This document shows, one piece after another, positions 44,400-58,400 of a stretch of DNA of 64,000 bases. Source of the stretch: Brasenia schreberi (lineage: Eukaryota; Streptophyta; Magnoliopsida; Nymphaeales; Cabombaceae); contig JAYKKT010000049.1 of the NCBI GenBank assembly GCA_036023115.1, forward strand, positions 496,001-560,000, in the 5' to 3' direction. Position 1 is the stretch's first letter. Each line of letters opens with the position of its first letter. The notes below the pieces were generated by a model. The model was not told where the DNA came from. It did not search any database and worked only from the letters and a program-made list of their open reading frames with translations. The position numbers and the translations under genes were made by a program.

Positions 44400-45320
44400 C
44401 TTTGGGAGCATCATTTGTCAACTTCACCACCTTTTGAGTACCTTCCTCAACGTGTGGTCTTGGAGGGACACCAAGCATGGTTCAAAGATGAAAGTCCCGA
44501 TCATCATCACCATATCCAGCTGTTCAACAGTTGGGCATAGTTCATAGCATACGAGTCTTTAAGCTCCTGACGTCATATTGCTTGTAGCAGCACTTGGAAC
44601 TTCAGCTTTTAGCTAGTTTCAGATGTTTAAGCAAGCCCATGTTCCTTTTTTTAAAGTCAACTTTCATGCTCGCTAGATTTCCCCCATGAGCATTAAAAAC
44701 ATTAACATTGTTCTTAACATAAAAGTAATATAACAGTAACATATGACAATGCAAAACTGATGCATATCAATACACTAATTACCTCGACACCCAATCATAA
44801 CATGGACACGTTACGAAAGGTGTTCGATACCAAACCTTTGTTTTCGGAAGTTGTCGTTCTTGCTTCCATCTTTCCTTTTCTTTGGTGATACCAACTTTCC
44901 CCTCGAGCAACTGATTTCTTTCTAAATATGAACTTTTCTTTTTGGGAAGCTCACTTTCCCTTTTTGACGACCGCTCTCCTTTTTGGGCACCCACCTGCCT
45001 TTTCAGGTATCAACTTGTCTTATAAATGCCTGTTTCTTTTCAAATGGCAAATTTAAAACAAATTTATCAACAGAAAACTTTTAAAGAAACGAAATCCTGC
45101 TTTTTTCTTGTTGGGGGCAAAATCGTCATTTTCATCCAATCTTGTCAAAATTCGAAATTTTCAGAAAGAAAAGTATTCTTTCATCTTTTTAAAGCTTCCA
45201 TAAAATTTTGGTACCGAAACAAACTCGTTTAGTGCCTTTTCCCTTCGAAAACCCAAAATTACAAAAAATGGACATTTTCCTAAAAAGGTAAAAATTTTAA
45301 AAGAAAATTTTGGGTGTTTA
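44400..45320. other. Rest of the insert, no gene seen
   Basis: Contains TGACGTCA at about 44,568, and a 71-codon Lys/Glu/Arg-rich minus frame at 44,779-44,994 with no known domain. Ends in AAATTTTGGGTGTTTACA. Confidence 0.5.
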
Positions 45321-45321
45321 C

Positions 45322-46005
45322 ACTAGGTGATGTTTCAACCTTAAAATTTCACCACTAACAACCCTCTTACAAAATAAGCATATAATCTTTAACCTAGAAC
45401 CCTCAACTGGTGTACCCCACTGTCATGCCGGATCATCAGACTTTGAATGGGAGTCTCTACCATCCCTTTCTACCATCTCAATTGAGTACTTTAATTCAAT
45501 AAAAAACCTAAAAATAAAAGCACTTCATAAATCTTCAATCGTCAAATAACACTCAAATAGAGTGTCTCCCACTTCATGAATACAATAAAAATCATATCCA
45601 CACACTTAATAACATCATATTTTGTTATTTAAAAAAAGAAAAATACAAATAAATATAAAAGAAAAAATAAAGAAAAATACAAAAAATATATCTAAATCTG
45701 AGATAGGAGGCTTGCACGAATACCGTAGAGCATGGTTTTGGAGCCTTGAACACTAAGGAGGCGAAGAACGTCAAATAAGAGGCTTAATGAACTCAAAGAG
45801 ACAGAGGAAACCCACAAAAATCATGGGTTTTGGTTCAGCTAAGGGACCCTAGGTGTATCGCCCGTATCGTATGATATACGCACCGTATCATATGATATGG
45901 CACGTATCGCACGATATGGTGTGATACTTACCTATTTATGATACACCATGGTATATCGTATAGTGGTGGCCCACGATACGATACGGTACAATACGAATAA
46001 CACTC
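45322..46005 (-). mobile_element. hAT B 5' arm
   Basis: Minus-strand 5' region of B: 'aaaatttcaccactaac', 'ctcaactggtgtaccccactgtcatgccggatcatcag', 'ctctaccatcc', then GTATCG/CGATAC-rich subterminal sequence (45,850-45,990) to the terminus. It matches both arms of element C. No gene. Confidence 0.8.
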
Positions 46006-46411
46006 ATCAAAATTATCCAAACCTATTTGATAAAATTGACTTTCTTCTCTATTTGCCTTTTTAAATTGCCTATAAGAAAGAAAGATAAGTAATTAGTAAA
46101 TAACATTAATAATTAAAGTTAAACAAAATATTGAATTGAATCTTTAAGTAGTAACTAATATAAGATTACCTTTGGCAAAACCTCATGTTATAACGAATGA
46201 AAACTAAGCCATTGAGCCACTTATGTTTCAACCTGTTGCACTTTTTTGAATAGATGTGTTTAAAGACACTACAATTCCTTTCACAACCCATTGCACTATA
46301 AGTTGGCTCAAAACTCTTACTCCAAAATTTCTAAGGTTTGGGCAATTACTTCTAAACTTATTCTACCAAACATCTGTAGAAAAATACAAATATTAGAGAC
46401 TTAATCCATAA
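46006..46411 (-). pseudogene. hAT C transposase 3' part, resumes after B
   Basis: Starts with the second ATCAAAAT and follows B's 41,360-41,757 (end of last exon, intron) before the first array unit. Heavily mutated, no open frame. Confidence 0.75.
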
Positions 46412-49400
46412 CAATATAAGTTTTAAGAAACTACAATATGAAAATAAACAATTTATCTAAGCGCATATTAGTGCACTTGTTAATTGCTATAGGCTAACCC
46501 ATCAAGTGAAGAGCATTATCATAGATCTCTATCTCTCGATGTATAACATCCGTTATACTCTTATCAGAGACTAATCTATTTATACAATCAATGATGCTTC
46601 GATTAACCTCACCATCCCATTTGAAGCTTGCTAAGTACTTGAATGTTAGGTTTACGTAATATGCTGTTGCATGAATAGGCTAATGCAATTGTTTGTTCCA
46701 TTTATTATTTATAATGTTTTACACGGACACATAACCCCTCTTTCTTCTATTAAAATTATTTCTAATGGCTTCTTTAACCCTATCCATGACTTCATAAAAG
46801 TAGCTCATAGATAGTTTTTCCTCGCCATCAGACAATCTCAAAACCTTTATTAAAAGGACATGTAATCTTCAACAGTCTAACACATGCATTCCAAAATACA
46901 CTCCTAAAGACTCTCTGAAATCTCATTCAACTTTCTATTTCTTCTATTTTGAGGCAACTCTATAAATTATTGTCACTCATCTAAGGATAATATTATCTTC
47001 GAGGCTTGCTTTTGTCTCATAATGCTCTATATAGATAGATAAGAAATTTGTTGCAAACTGAGTTGAAGTTGTACGAAGAAACATTGTATTATACATATAT
47101 CTCCTCATTATACACAATACAAAGGCATGGTTGTGGGTAAATTTGGTGATATCTTTACAATATTAGTTGTTGCCTTTATCTCATCCATCTCACCAATATC
47201 CTCAAGGATGAGATCTAAACAATGGGTTGCACATGATGTCCAATAGAAAGTCCCATAAGTATCTGCTAACACTTTCTTAGTTGCTTTATAGTTAGCTGTA
47301 TTCTCTGCTAGCTATATAAGTTTTAAGAAAATTAAATATGAAAATAAACACTTTATCTAAGCGCATATTAGTGCACTTGTTAATTGCTATAGGCTAATCC
47401 ATCAAGTAAAGAGCATTATCATAGATCTCTATCTCTCGATGTATAACATCTGTTATACTCTTATCAAAGACTAATCTGTTTATACAATCAATGATGCTTC
47501 GATTAATATCACCATCCCTTTTGAAGCTTGCTAAGTACTTGAATGTTAGGTTTACGTAATATGCTGTTGCATGAATAGGCTAATGCAATTGTTTGTTCCA
47601 TTTATTATTTATAATGTTCTACACGGACACATAATCCCTCTTTCTTCTATTAAAATTATTTCTAATAGCTTCTATTACCCTATCCATGGCTTCATAAAAG
47701 TAGCTCATAGATAGTTTTTCCTCGTCATCAGACAATCTCAAAACCTTTATTAAAAGGACATGTAATCATCAACAGTCTAACACATGCATTCCAAAATACA
47801 CTCTTGAAGACTCTCTGAAATCTCATTCAACTTTCTATTTCTTCTATTTTAAGGCAACTCTATAAATTATTGTCACTTATCTAAGGATAATATTATCTTC
47901 GGGACTTGCTTCTATCTTATAATGCTCTATATAGATAAGAAATTTGTTGCAAACTTTGTTGAAGTTGTACAAAGAAACTTTGTACTATATGTATATCTCC
48001 TCATTATACAGAATACAAAGGCATGGTTCTAGATAAATTTGGTGATATCTTTACAACACTCAGTCGTTGCCTTTATCTCATCCATCTCACCAATATCCTC
48101 AAGGATGAGGTCTAAACAATGGGTTGCACATGATGTCCAATAGAAAGTTCCACAAGTACCTGCTAACTCTTTCTTAGTTGCTTTATAGTTAGCAGCATTA
48201 TCTGCTAGCTATATAAGTTTTAAGAAACTTAAATATGAAAATAAACAATTTATCTAAGCACATATTAGTGCACTTGTTAATTGTTACAGGCTAATCCATC
48301 AAGTGAAGAGCATTATCATATATCTCTATCTCTCGATGTATAACATCTGTTATACTCTTATCAAAGACTAATATGTTTATATAATCAATGATGTTTCGAT
48401 TAATATCACCATCCCTTTTGAAGCTTGCTAAGTACTTGAATGTTAGGTTTACGTAATATGCTGTTGCATGAATAGGCTAATGCAATTATTTTTTCCATTT
48501 ATTATTTATAATGTTCTACACGGACACATAATCATTCTTTCTTCTATTAAAATTATTTCTAATGGCTTCTTTTACCCTATCCATGGCTTCATAAAAGTAG
48601 CTCATAGATAGTTTTTCCTCGCCATCAAACAATCTCAAAACCTTTATTAAAAGGACATGTAATCTTCAATAGTCTAACACATGCATTCCAAAATACACTC
48701 CTGAAGACTCTCTGAAATCTAATTCAACTTTCTATTTCTTTTATTTTGAGGCAACTCTACAAATTGTTGTCACTCATCTAAGGATAATATTATCTTCGGG
48801 GCTTTCTTCTATCTCATAATGCTCTATATAGATAAGAAATTTGTTGCAAACTGAGTTGAAGTTGTATGAATAAACTTTGTACCATTTGTATATCTCCTCA
48901 TTATATACAATACAAAGGCATGGTTGTAGGTAAATTTGGGGATATCTTTACAACACTCAGTTGTTGCCTTTATCTCATCCATCTCACCAATATCCTCAAG
49001 GATGAGATCTAAACAATGGGTTGCACATGATGTCTAATAGAAAGTCCCATAAGTATCTGCTAACTTTTTCTTAGTTGCTTTATAGTTAGCTACATTATCT
49101 GCTAGCTATATAAGTTTTAAGCAACTTAAATATGAAAATAAATAATTTATCTAAGCGCATATTAGTGCACTTGTTAATTGCTACAGGCTAATCCATCAAG
49201 TAAAGAGCATTATCATAGATCTCTATCTCTCGATGTATAACATCCGTTATACTCTTATAAGAGACTAATCTGTTTATACAATCAATGATGCTTCGATTAA
49301 TATCACCATCCCTTTTGAAGCTTGCTAAGTACTTGAATGTTAGGTTTATGTAATATGCTGTTGCATGAATAGGCTAATGCAATTGTTTGTTCTATTTATT

Positions 49401-52400
49401 ATTTATAATGTTCTACACGGACACATAATCCCTCTTTCTTCTATTAAAATTATTTCTAATGGCTTCTTTTATCCTATCCATGGCTTAATAAAAGTAGCTC
49501 ATAGATAGTTTTTCCTCGCCATCAGACAATCTCAAAACCTTTATTAAAAGGACATGTAATCTTCAACAGTCTAACACATGCATTCCAAAATACACTCCTG
49601 AAGACTCTCTAAAATCTAATTCAACTTTCTATTTCTTTTATTTTGAGGCAACTCTACAAATTATTGTCAATCATCTAAGGATAATATTATCTTCGGGGCT
49701 TGCTTCTGTCTCATAATGCTCTATATAGATAAGAAATTTGTTGCAAACTGAGTGGAAGTTGTATGAAGAAACTTTGTACTATATGTATATCTCCTCATTA
49801 TACACAATACAAAGGCATGGTTATTGGTAAATTTGGTGATATCTTTACAACACTCAGTTGTTGCCTTTATCTCATCCATCTCACCAATATCCTCAAGGAT
49901 GAGATCTAAACAATGGGTTGCACATGATGTCTAATAGAAAGTCCCATAAGTATCTACTAACTCTTTCTTAGTTGCTTTATAGTTAGTTGCATTATCTGCT
50001 AACTATATAAGTTTTAAGAAACTTAAATATGAAAATAAATAATTTATCTAAGCACATATTAGTGCACTTGTTAATTACTATAGGCTAACCCATCAAGTGA
50101 AGAGCATTATCACAGATCTCTATCTCTCGATGTATAACATCTGTTATACTCTTATCAGAGACTAATCGGTTTATACAATCAATGATGCTTCGATTAATCT
50201 CACCATCCCTTTTGAAGCTTCCTAAGTACTTGAATGTTAGGTTTACGTAATATGTTGTTGCATGAGTAGGATAATGCAATTGTTTGTTCCATTTATTATT
50301 TACAATGTTTTACACGCAAACATAATCCCTCTTTCTTCTATTAAAATTATTTCTAACGGCTTCTTTAACCCTATCCATGGCTTCATAAAAGTAGCTCATA
50401 GATAGTTTTTCCTCGCCATCAGACAATCTCAAAACATTTATTAAAAGGACATGTAATCTTCAATAGTCTAACACATGCATTCCAAAATAAACTCCTAAAG
50501 ACTCTATGAAATCTAATTTAACTTTCTATTTCTTCTATTTTGAGGCAACTCTACATATTATTGTGACTCATCTATGGATAATATTATCTTTGAGGCTTGT
50601 TCTATCTCATAATGCTCCATATAGATAAGAAATTTGTTGCAAACTGAGTTGAAGTTGTATGAATAAACTTTGTACCATTTGTATACCTCCTCATTATACA
50701 CAATACAAAGGCATGGTTGTAGGTAAATTTGGGGATATCTTTACAACACTCAGTTGTTGCCTTTATCTCATCCATCTCACCAATATCCTCAAGGATGAGA
50801 TCTAAACAATGGGTTGCACATGATGTCCAATAGAAAGTCCCATAAGTATCTGCTAACTCTTTCTTAGTTGCTTTATAGTTAGCTGCATTATCTGCTAGCT
50901 ATATAAGTTTTAAGAAACTTAAATATGAAAATAAACAATTTATCTAAGCGCATATTAGTGCACTTGTTAATTGCTACAGGCTAATCCATCAAGTGAAGAG
51001 CATTATCATAGATCCCTATCTCTCGATATATAACATCTGTTATACTCTTATAAGAGACTAATCTGTTTATACCACAAATGATGCTTCGATTAACCTCACC
51101 ATCCCTTTTGAAGCTTGCTAAGTACTTGAATGTTAGGTTTACGTAATATGTTGTTGCATGAATAGGCTAATGCAATTGTTTATTCCATTTATTATTTATA
51201 ATGTTCTACACGAACACATAATCCCTCTTTCTTCTATTAAAATTATTTCTAATGGCTTCTTTTACCCTATCCATGGCTTAATAAAAGTAGCTCATAGATA
51301 GTTTTTCCTCGCTATCAGATAATCTCAAAACCTTTATTAAAAGGACATGTAATCTTCAACAGTCTAACACATGCATTTCAAAATATGCTCCTGAAGACTC
51401 TCTGAAATCTAATTCAACTTTCTATTTCTTCTATTTTGAGGCAAATCTACAAATTATTGTCACTCATCTAAGGATAATATTATCTTCAGGGCTTGCTTTT
51501 GTCTTATAATGCTCTATATAGATAAGAAATTTGTTGCAAACTTTGTTGAAGTTGTATGAAGAAACTTTGTACTATATGTATATCTCCTCATTATACACAA
51601 TACAAAGGCATGGTTATTGGTAAATTTGGTGATATCTTTACAACACTCAGTTGTTGCCTTTATCTCATCCATCTCACCAATATCCTCAAGGATGAGATCT
51701 AAACAATGGGTTGCACATGATGTCTAATAGAAAGTCCCATAAGTATCTACTAACTCTTTCTTAGTTGCTTTATAGTTAGTTGCATTATCTGCTAACTATA
51801 TAAGTTTTAAGAAACTTAAATATGAAAATAAATAATTTATCTAAGCACATATTAGTGCACTTGTTAATTACTATAGGCTAACCCATCAAGTGAAGAGCAT
51901 TATCACAGATCTCTATCTCTCGATGTATAACATCTGTTATACTCTTATCAGAGACTAATCGGTTTATACAATCAATGATGCTTCGATTAATCTCACCATC
52001 CCTTTTGAAGCTTCCTAAGTACTTGAATGTTAGGTTTACGTAATATGTTGTTGCATGAGTAGGATAATGCAATTGTTTGTTCCATTTATTATTTACAATG
52101 TTTTACACGCAAACATAATCCCTCTTTCTTCTATTAAAATTATTTCTAACGGCTTCTTTAACCCTATCCATGGCTTCATAAAAGTAGCTCATAGATAGTT
52201 TTTCCTCGCCATCAGACAATCTCAAAACATTTATTAAAAGGACATGTAATCTTCAACAGTCTAACACATGCATTCCAAAATAAACTCCTAAAGACTCTAT
52301 GAAATCTAATTTAACTTTCTATTTCTTCTATTTTGAGGCAACTCTACAAATTATTGTGACTCATCTATGGATAATATTATCTTTGAGGCTTGTTCTATCT

Positions 52401-55400
52401 CATAATGCTCTATATAGATAAGAAATTTGTTGCAAACTGAGTTGAAGTTGTATGAATAAACTTTGTACCATTTGTATACCTCCTCATTATACACAATACA
52501 AAGGCATGGTTGTAGGTAAATTTGGGGATATCTTTACAACACTCAGTTGTTGCCTTTATCTCATCCATCTCACCAATATCCTCAAGGATGAGATCTAAAC
52601 AATGGGTTGCACATGATGTCCAATAGAAAGTCCCATAAGTATCTGCTAACTCTTTCTTAGTTGCTTTATAGTTAGCTGCATTATCTGCTAGCTATATAAG
52701 TTTTAAGAAACTTAAATATGAAAATAAACAATTTATCTAAGCGCATATTAGTGCACTTGTTAATTGCTACAGGCTAATCCATCAAGTGAAGAGCATTATC
52801 ATAGATCCCTATCTCTCGATATATAACATCTGTTATACTCTTATAAGAGACTAATCTGTTTATACCACAAATGATGCTTCGATTAACCTCACCATCCCTT
52901 TTGAAGCTTGCTAAGTACTTGAATGTTAGGTTTACGTAATATGTTGTTGCATGAATAGGCTAATGCAATTGTTTATTCCATTTATTATTTATAATGTTCT
53001 ACACGAACACATAATCCCTCTTTCTTCTATTAAAATTATTTCTAATGGCTTCTTTTACCCTATCCATGGCTTAATAAAAGTAGCTCATAGATAGTTTTTC
53101 CTCGCTATCAGATAATCTCAAAACCTTTATTAAAAGGACATGTAATCTTCAACAGTCTAACACATGCATTTCAAAATATGCTCCTGAAGACTCTCTGAAA
53201 TCTAATTCAACTTTCTATTTCTTCTATTTTGAGGCAAATCTACAAATTATTGTCACTCATCTAAGGATAATATTATCTTCAGGGCTTGCTTCTGTCTTAT
53301 AATGCTCTATATAGATAAGAAATTTGTTGCAAACTTTGTTGAAGTTGTACGAAGAAACTTTGTATTATATATATATATCTCCTCATTATACACAATACAA
53401 AGAAATGGTTGTAGGTAAATTTGGTGATATCTTTACAACACTCAGTTGTTTCCTTTATCTCATCCATCTCACCAATATCCTCAAGGATGAGATCTAAAGA
53501 ATGGGTTACACATGATGTCCAATAGAAAGTCCCATAAGTATCTGCTAACTCTTTCTTAGTTGCTTTATAGTTAGCTGAATTATCTGCTAACTATATAAGT
53601 TTTAAGAAACAAATATGAAAATAAACAATTTATCTAGGTGCATATTAGTGCACTTGTTAATTGCTATAGGCTAACCCTTTAAGTGAAGAGCATTATCATA
53701 GATCTCTATCTCTCGATGTATAAAGTCTGTTATACTCTTATAAGAGACTAATCTGTTTATACAATCAATGATAACTTCGATTAACCTCACCATCCCTTTT
53801 GAAGCTTGCTAAGTACTTGAATGTTAGGTTTACGTAATATGCTGTTGCATGAGTAGGCTAATGCAATTGTTTGTTCCATTTATTATTTACAATGTTTTAC
53901 ACGGAAACATAATCCCTCTTTCTTCTATGAAAATTATTTCTAACGGCTTCTTTAACCCTATCCGTGGCTTCATAAAAGTAGCTCATAGATAGTTTTTCCT
54001 CGCCATCAAACAATCTCAAAACCTTGATTAAAAGGATATGTAATCTTCAACAGTTTAAAACATGCATTCCAAAATAAACTGCTGAAGACTCTATGAAATC
54101 TCATTCAACTTTCTATTTCTTCTATTTTGAGTCAACTCTACAAATTATTGTCACTCATCTAAGGATAATATTATCTTCGAGGCTTGCTTCTATCTCATAA
54201 TGCACTATATAGATAAGAAATTTGTTGCAAACTGAGTTGAAGTTGTACGAAAAAACTTTGTACTATGTGTATATCTCTACATTATACACAATACAAAGCC
54301 ATGGTTGTAGGTAAATTTGGTGATATCTTTACAACACTCAGTTGTTGCCTTTATGTCATCCATCTCACCAATATCCTCAAGGATGAGATCTAAACAATGG
54401 GTTGCACATGATATCCAATAGAAAGTTCCATAAGTATCTGCTAACTCTTTCTTAGTTGCTTTATAGTTAGCTGCATTATTTGCTAGCTATATAAGTTTTA
54501 AGAAACTTAAATATGAAAATAAACAATTTATCTAAGCGCATATTAGTGCACTTGTTAATTGCTACAGGCTAATCCATCAAATGAAGAGCATTATCATAGA
54601 TCTCTATCTCTCGATGTATAACATCTGTTATACTCTTATTAAAGACTAATCTGATTATACAATCAATGATGCTTCGATTAATATCACCATCCCTTTTGAA
54701 GCTTGCTAAGTACTTGAATGTTAGGTTTATGTAATATGTTGTTGCATGAATAGGCTAATGCATTTGTTTGTTCCATTTATTATTTATAATGTTCTACACG
54801 AACACATAATCCCTCTTTCTTCTATTAAAATTATTTCTAATGGCTTCTTTTACCCTATCCATGGCTTAATAAAAGTAGCTCATAGATAGTTTTTCCTCGC
54901 CATCAGACAATCTCAAAACCTTTATTAAAAGGACATGTAATCTTCAACAGTCTAACACATGCATTCCAAAATACGCTCCTGAAAACTCTCTAAAATCTAA
55001 TTCAACTTTCTATCTCTTCTATTTTGAGGCAACACTACAAATTATTGTCACTCATCTAAGGATAATATTATCTTCGGGGCTTGCTTCTGTCTCATAATGC
55101 TCTATATAGATAAGAAATTTGTTGCAAACTTTGTTGAAGTTGTACGAAGAAACTTTGTATTATATATATATCTCCTCATTATACACAATACAAAGGCATG
55201 GTTGTAGGTAAATTTGGTGATATCTTTACAACACTCAGTTGTTGCCTTTATCTCATCCATCTCACCAATATCCTCAAGGATGAGATCTAAACAATGGGTT
55301 GCACATGATGTCCAATAGAAAGTCCCATAAGTATCTGCTAACTTTTTCTTAGTTGCTTTATAGTTAGCTGCATTATCTGCTACCTATATAAGTTTTAAGA

Positions 55401-58400
55401 AACTTAAATATGAAAATAAATAATTTATCTAAGCACATATTAGTGCACTTGTTAATTGCTACAGGCTAATCCATCAAGTGAAGAGCATTATCATAGATCT
55501 CTATCTATTGATGTATAACATCCGTTATACTCTTATAAGAGACTAATCTGTTTATACAATCAATGATGCTTCGATTAACCTCACCATCCCTTTTGAAGCT
55601 TGCTAAGTACTTGAATGTTAGGTTTACGTAATATGTTGTTGCATGAATAGGCTAATGCAATTGTTTGTTCCATTTATTATTTATAATGTTCTACACGGAC
55701 ACATAATCCCTCTTTCTTCTATTAAAATTATTTCTAATGGCTTCTTTTACCCTATCCATGGCTTAATAAAAGTAGCTCATAGATAGTTTTTCCTCACCAT
55801 TAGACAATCTCAAAACTTTTATTAAAAGGACATGTAATCTTCAACAGTCTAACACATGCATTCCAAAATACGCTCCTGAAAACTCTCTAAAATCTAATTC
55901 AACTTTCTATTTCTTCTATTTTGAGGGAACACTACAAATTATTGTCACTCATCTAAGGATAATATTATATTCGGGGCTTGCTTCTGTCTCATAATGCTCT
56001 ATATAGATAAGAAAATTGTTGCAAACTTTGTTGAAGTTGTACGAAGAAACTTTGTATTATATATATATCTCCTCATTATACACAATACAAAGGCATGGTT
56101 GTAGGTAAATTTGGTGATATCTTTACAACACTCAGTTGTTACCTTTATCTCATCCATCTCACCAATATCCTCAAGGATGAGATCTAAACAATGGGTTGCA
56201 CATGATGTCTAATAGAAAGTCCCATAAGTATCTGCTAACTTTTTCTTAGTTGCTTTATAGTTAGCTGCATTATCTGCTAGCTATATAAGTTTTAAGAAAC
56301 TTAAATATGAAAATAAATAATTTATCTAAGCGCATATTAGTGCACTTATTATATGCTATAGGCTAATCCATCAAGTGAAGAGCATTATCATAGATCTCTA
56401 TCTCTCGATGTATAACATCCGTTATACTCTTATAAGAGACTAATCTGTTTATACAATCAATGATGCTTCGATTAACCTCACCATCTTTTTTGAAGCTTGC
56501 TAAGTACTTGAATGTTAGGTTTACGTAATATGTTGTTGCATGAATAGGCTAATGCAATTGTTTGTTCCATTTATTATTTATAATGTTCTACACGGACACA
56601 TAATCCCTCTTTCTTCTATTAAAATTATTTCTAATGGTTTCTTTTACCCTATCTATCTCTTAATAAAAGTAGCTCATAGATAGTTTTTCCTCACCATCAG
56701 GCAATCTCAAAACCTTTATTAAAAGGACATGTAATCTTCAACAGTGTAACACATGCATTCCAAAATACCCTCTTGAAAACTCTCTAAAATCTAATTCAAC
56801 TTTCTATTTCTATTATTTTGAGGCAACACTACAAATTATTGTCACTCATCTAAGGATAATATTATCTTCGGGGCTTGCTTCTGTCTCATAATGCTCTATA
56901 TAGATACGAAATTTATTACAAACTGAGTTGAACTTGTACGAAGAAACTTTGTACTATATGTATATCTCCTCGTTATACACAATACAAAGGCATGGGTTAG
57001 GTAAATTTGGTGATATCTTTACAACACTCAGTTGTTGCCTTTATGTCATCCATCTCACCAATATCCTTAAGGATGAGATCTAAACAATGGATTGCACATG
57101 ATGTCCAATAGAAAGTCTCATAAGTATCTGCTAACTCTTTCTTAGTTGCTTTATAGTTAGCTACATTATCTGCTAACTATATAAGTTTTAAGAAACAAAT
57201 ATGAAAATAAACAATTTATCTAGGTGCATATTAGTGTACTTGTTAATTGCTACAGGCTAACCCATTAAGTGAAGAGCATTATCATAGATCTCTATCTCTC
57301 GATGTATAACATCCATTTTACTCTTATAAGAGACTAATATGTTTATACAATCAATGATGCTTCGATTAACCTCACCATCCATTTTGAAGCTTGCTAAGTA
57401 CTTGAATGTTAGGTTTATGTAATATGCTATCGCATGAAGAGGCTAATGCAATTGTTTGTTCTATTTATTATTTATAATGTTTTACACGGACACATAATCC
57501 CTCTTTCTTCTATTAAAATTATTTCTAATGACTTCTTCTACCCTATCCATGGCTTAATAAAAGTAGCTCATAGATAGTTTTTCCTCGCCATCAAACAATC
57601 TCAAAACCTTTATTAAAAGGACATGTAATCTTCAATAGTCTAACACATGCATTCCAAAATACGATCCTAAAGACTCTCTGAAATCTAATTCAACTTTCTA
57701 TTTCTTCTATTTTGAGGAAACTCTACAAATTATTGTCACTCATCTAAGGATAATATTATCTTCGGGGCTTGCTTCTGTCTCATAATGCTCTATATAGATA
57801 AGAAATTTGTTGCAAACTGAGTTGAACTTGTATGAAGAAACTTTGTACTATATATATATCTCCTCATTATACACAATACAAAGGCATGGTTGTAGGTAAA
57901 TTTGGTGATATCTTTACAACACTCAGTTGTTTCCTTTATCTCATCCATCTCACCAATATCCTGAAGGATGAGATCTAAACAATGGGTTGCACATGATGTC
58001 CAATAGAAAGTCCCATAAGTATCTGCTAACTCTTTCTTAGTTGTTTTATAGTTAGCTGAATTATCTACTAACTATATAAGTTTTAAGAAACAAATATGAA
58101 AATAAACAATTTATCTAGGTGCATATTAGTGCACTTGTTAATTGCTATAGGCTAACCCATCAAGTGAAGAGCATTATCATAGATCTCTATCTCTCGATGT
58201 ATAACGTCCGTTATACTCTTATAAGAGACTAATCTGTTTATACAATGAATGATGCTTCGATTAACCTCACCATCCCTTTTTAAACTTGCTAAGTACTTGA
58301 ATGTTAGATTTACGTAATATGTTGTTGCATGAATAGGGTAATGCAATTGTTTGTTCTATTTATTATTTATAATGTTTTACACGGACACATAATCCCTCTT

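Larger units (their letters stand above)
43079..45321 (-). mobile_element. TG...CA-bounded 2.24-kb insert in hAT B (LTR-like)
   Basis: B's 5' leader, as known from C, stops at 43,078 and resumes near 45,322. The insert starts TGATGCTTTGTGG and ends GGGTGTTTACA. On the minus strand it has a TATA box (GGCCTATAAAAGG) about 220 bp from its 3' end. These features fit a solo LTR of about 2.2 kb, but no 5-bp duplication is visible and about 0.4 kb of B is missing at the site. It carries the CAMTA fragment and a 68-bp triplication. Confidence 0.55.
40925..46005 (-). mobile_element. hAT transposon B, nested, TSD ATCAAAAT
   Basis: Begins CAGTGTTGTCTAACGCGTATCG and ends CGATACGGTACAATACGAATAACACTC, giving near-inverted CAGTGTT termini. 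ATCAAAAT at 40,917-40,924 and 46,006-46,013 is an 8-bp target duplication, the hAT signature. It encodes a DUF659/hAT transposase on the minus strand. It is interrupted by an unrelated insert at about 43,079-45,321, so the original element was about 2.8 kb or a little more. It inserted into sibling element C. Confidence 0.9.

Noticed and set aside
50085..50279. The 64-codon frames (also 51,878 and 58,152) as small genes
   Set aside because: They are the transposase exon remnant inside array units. Other units carry the same stretch with stops.
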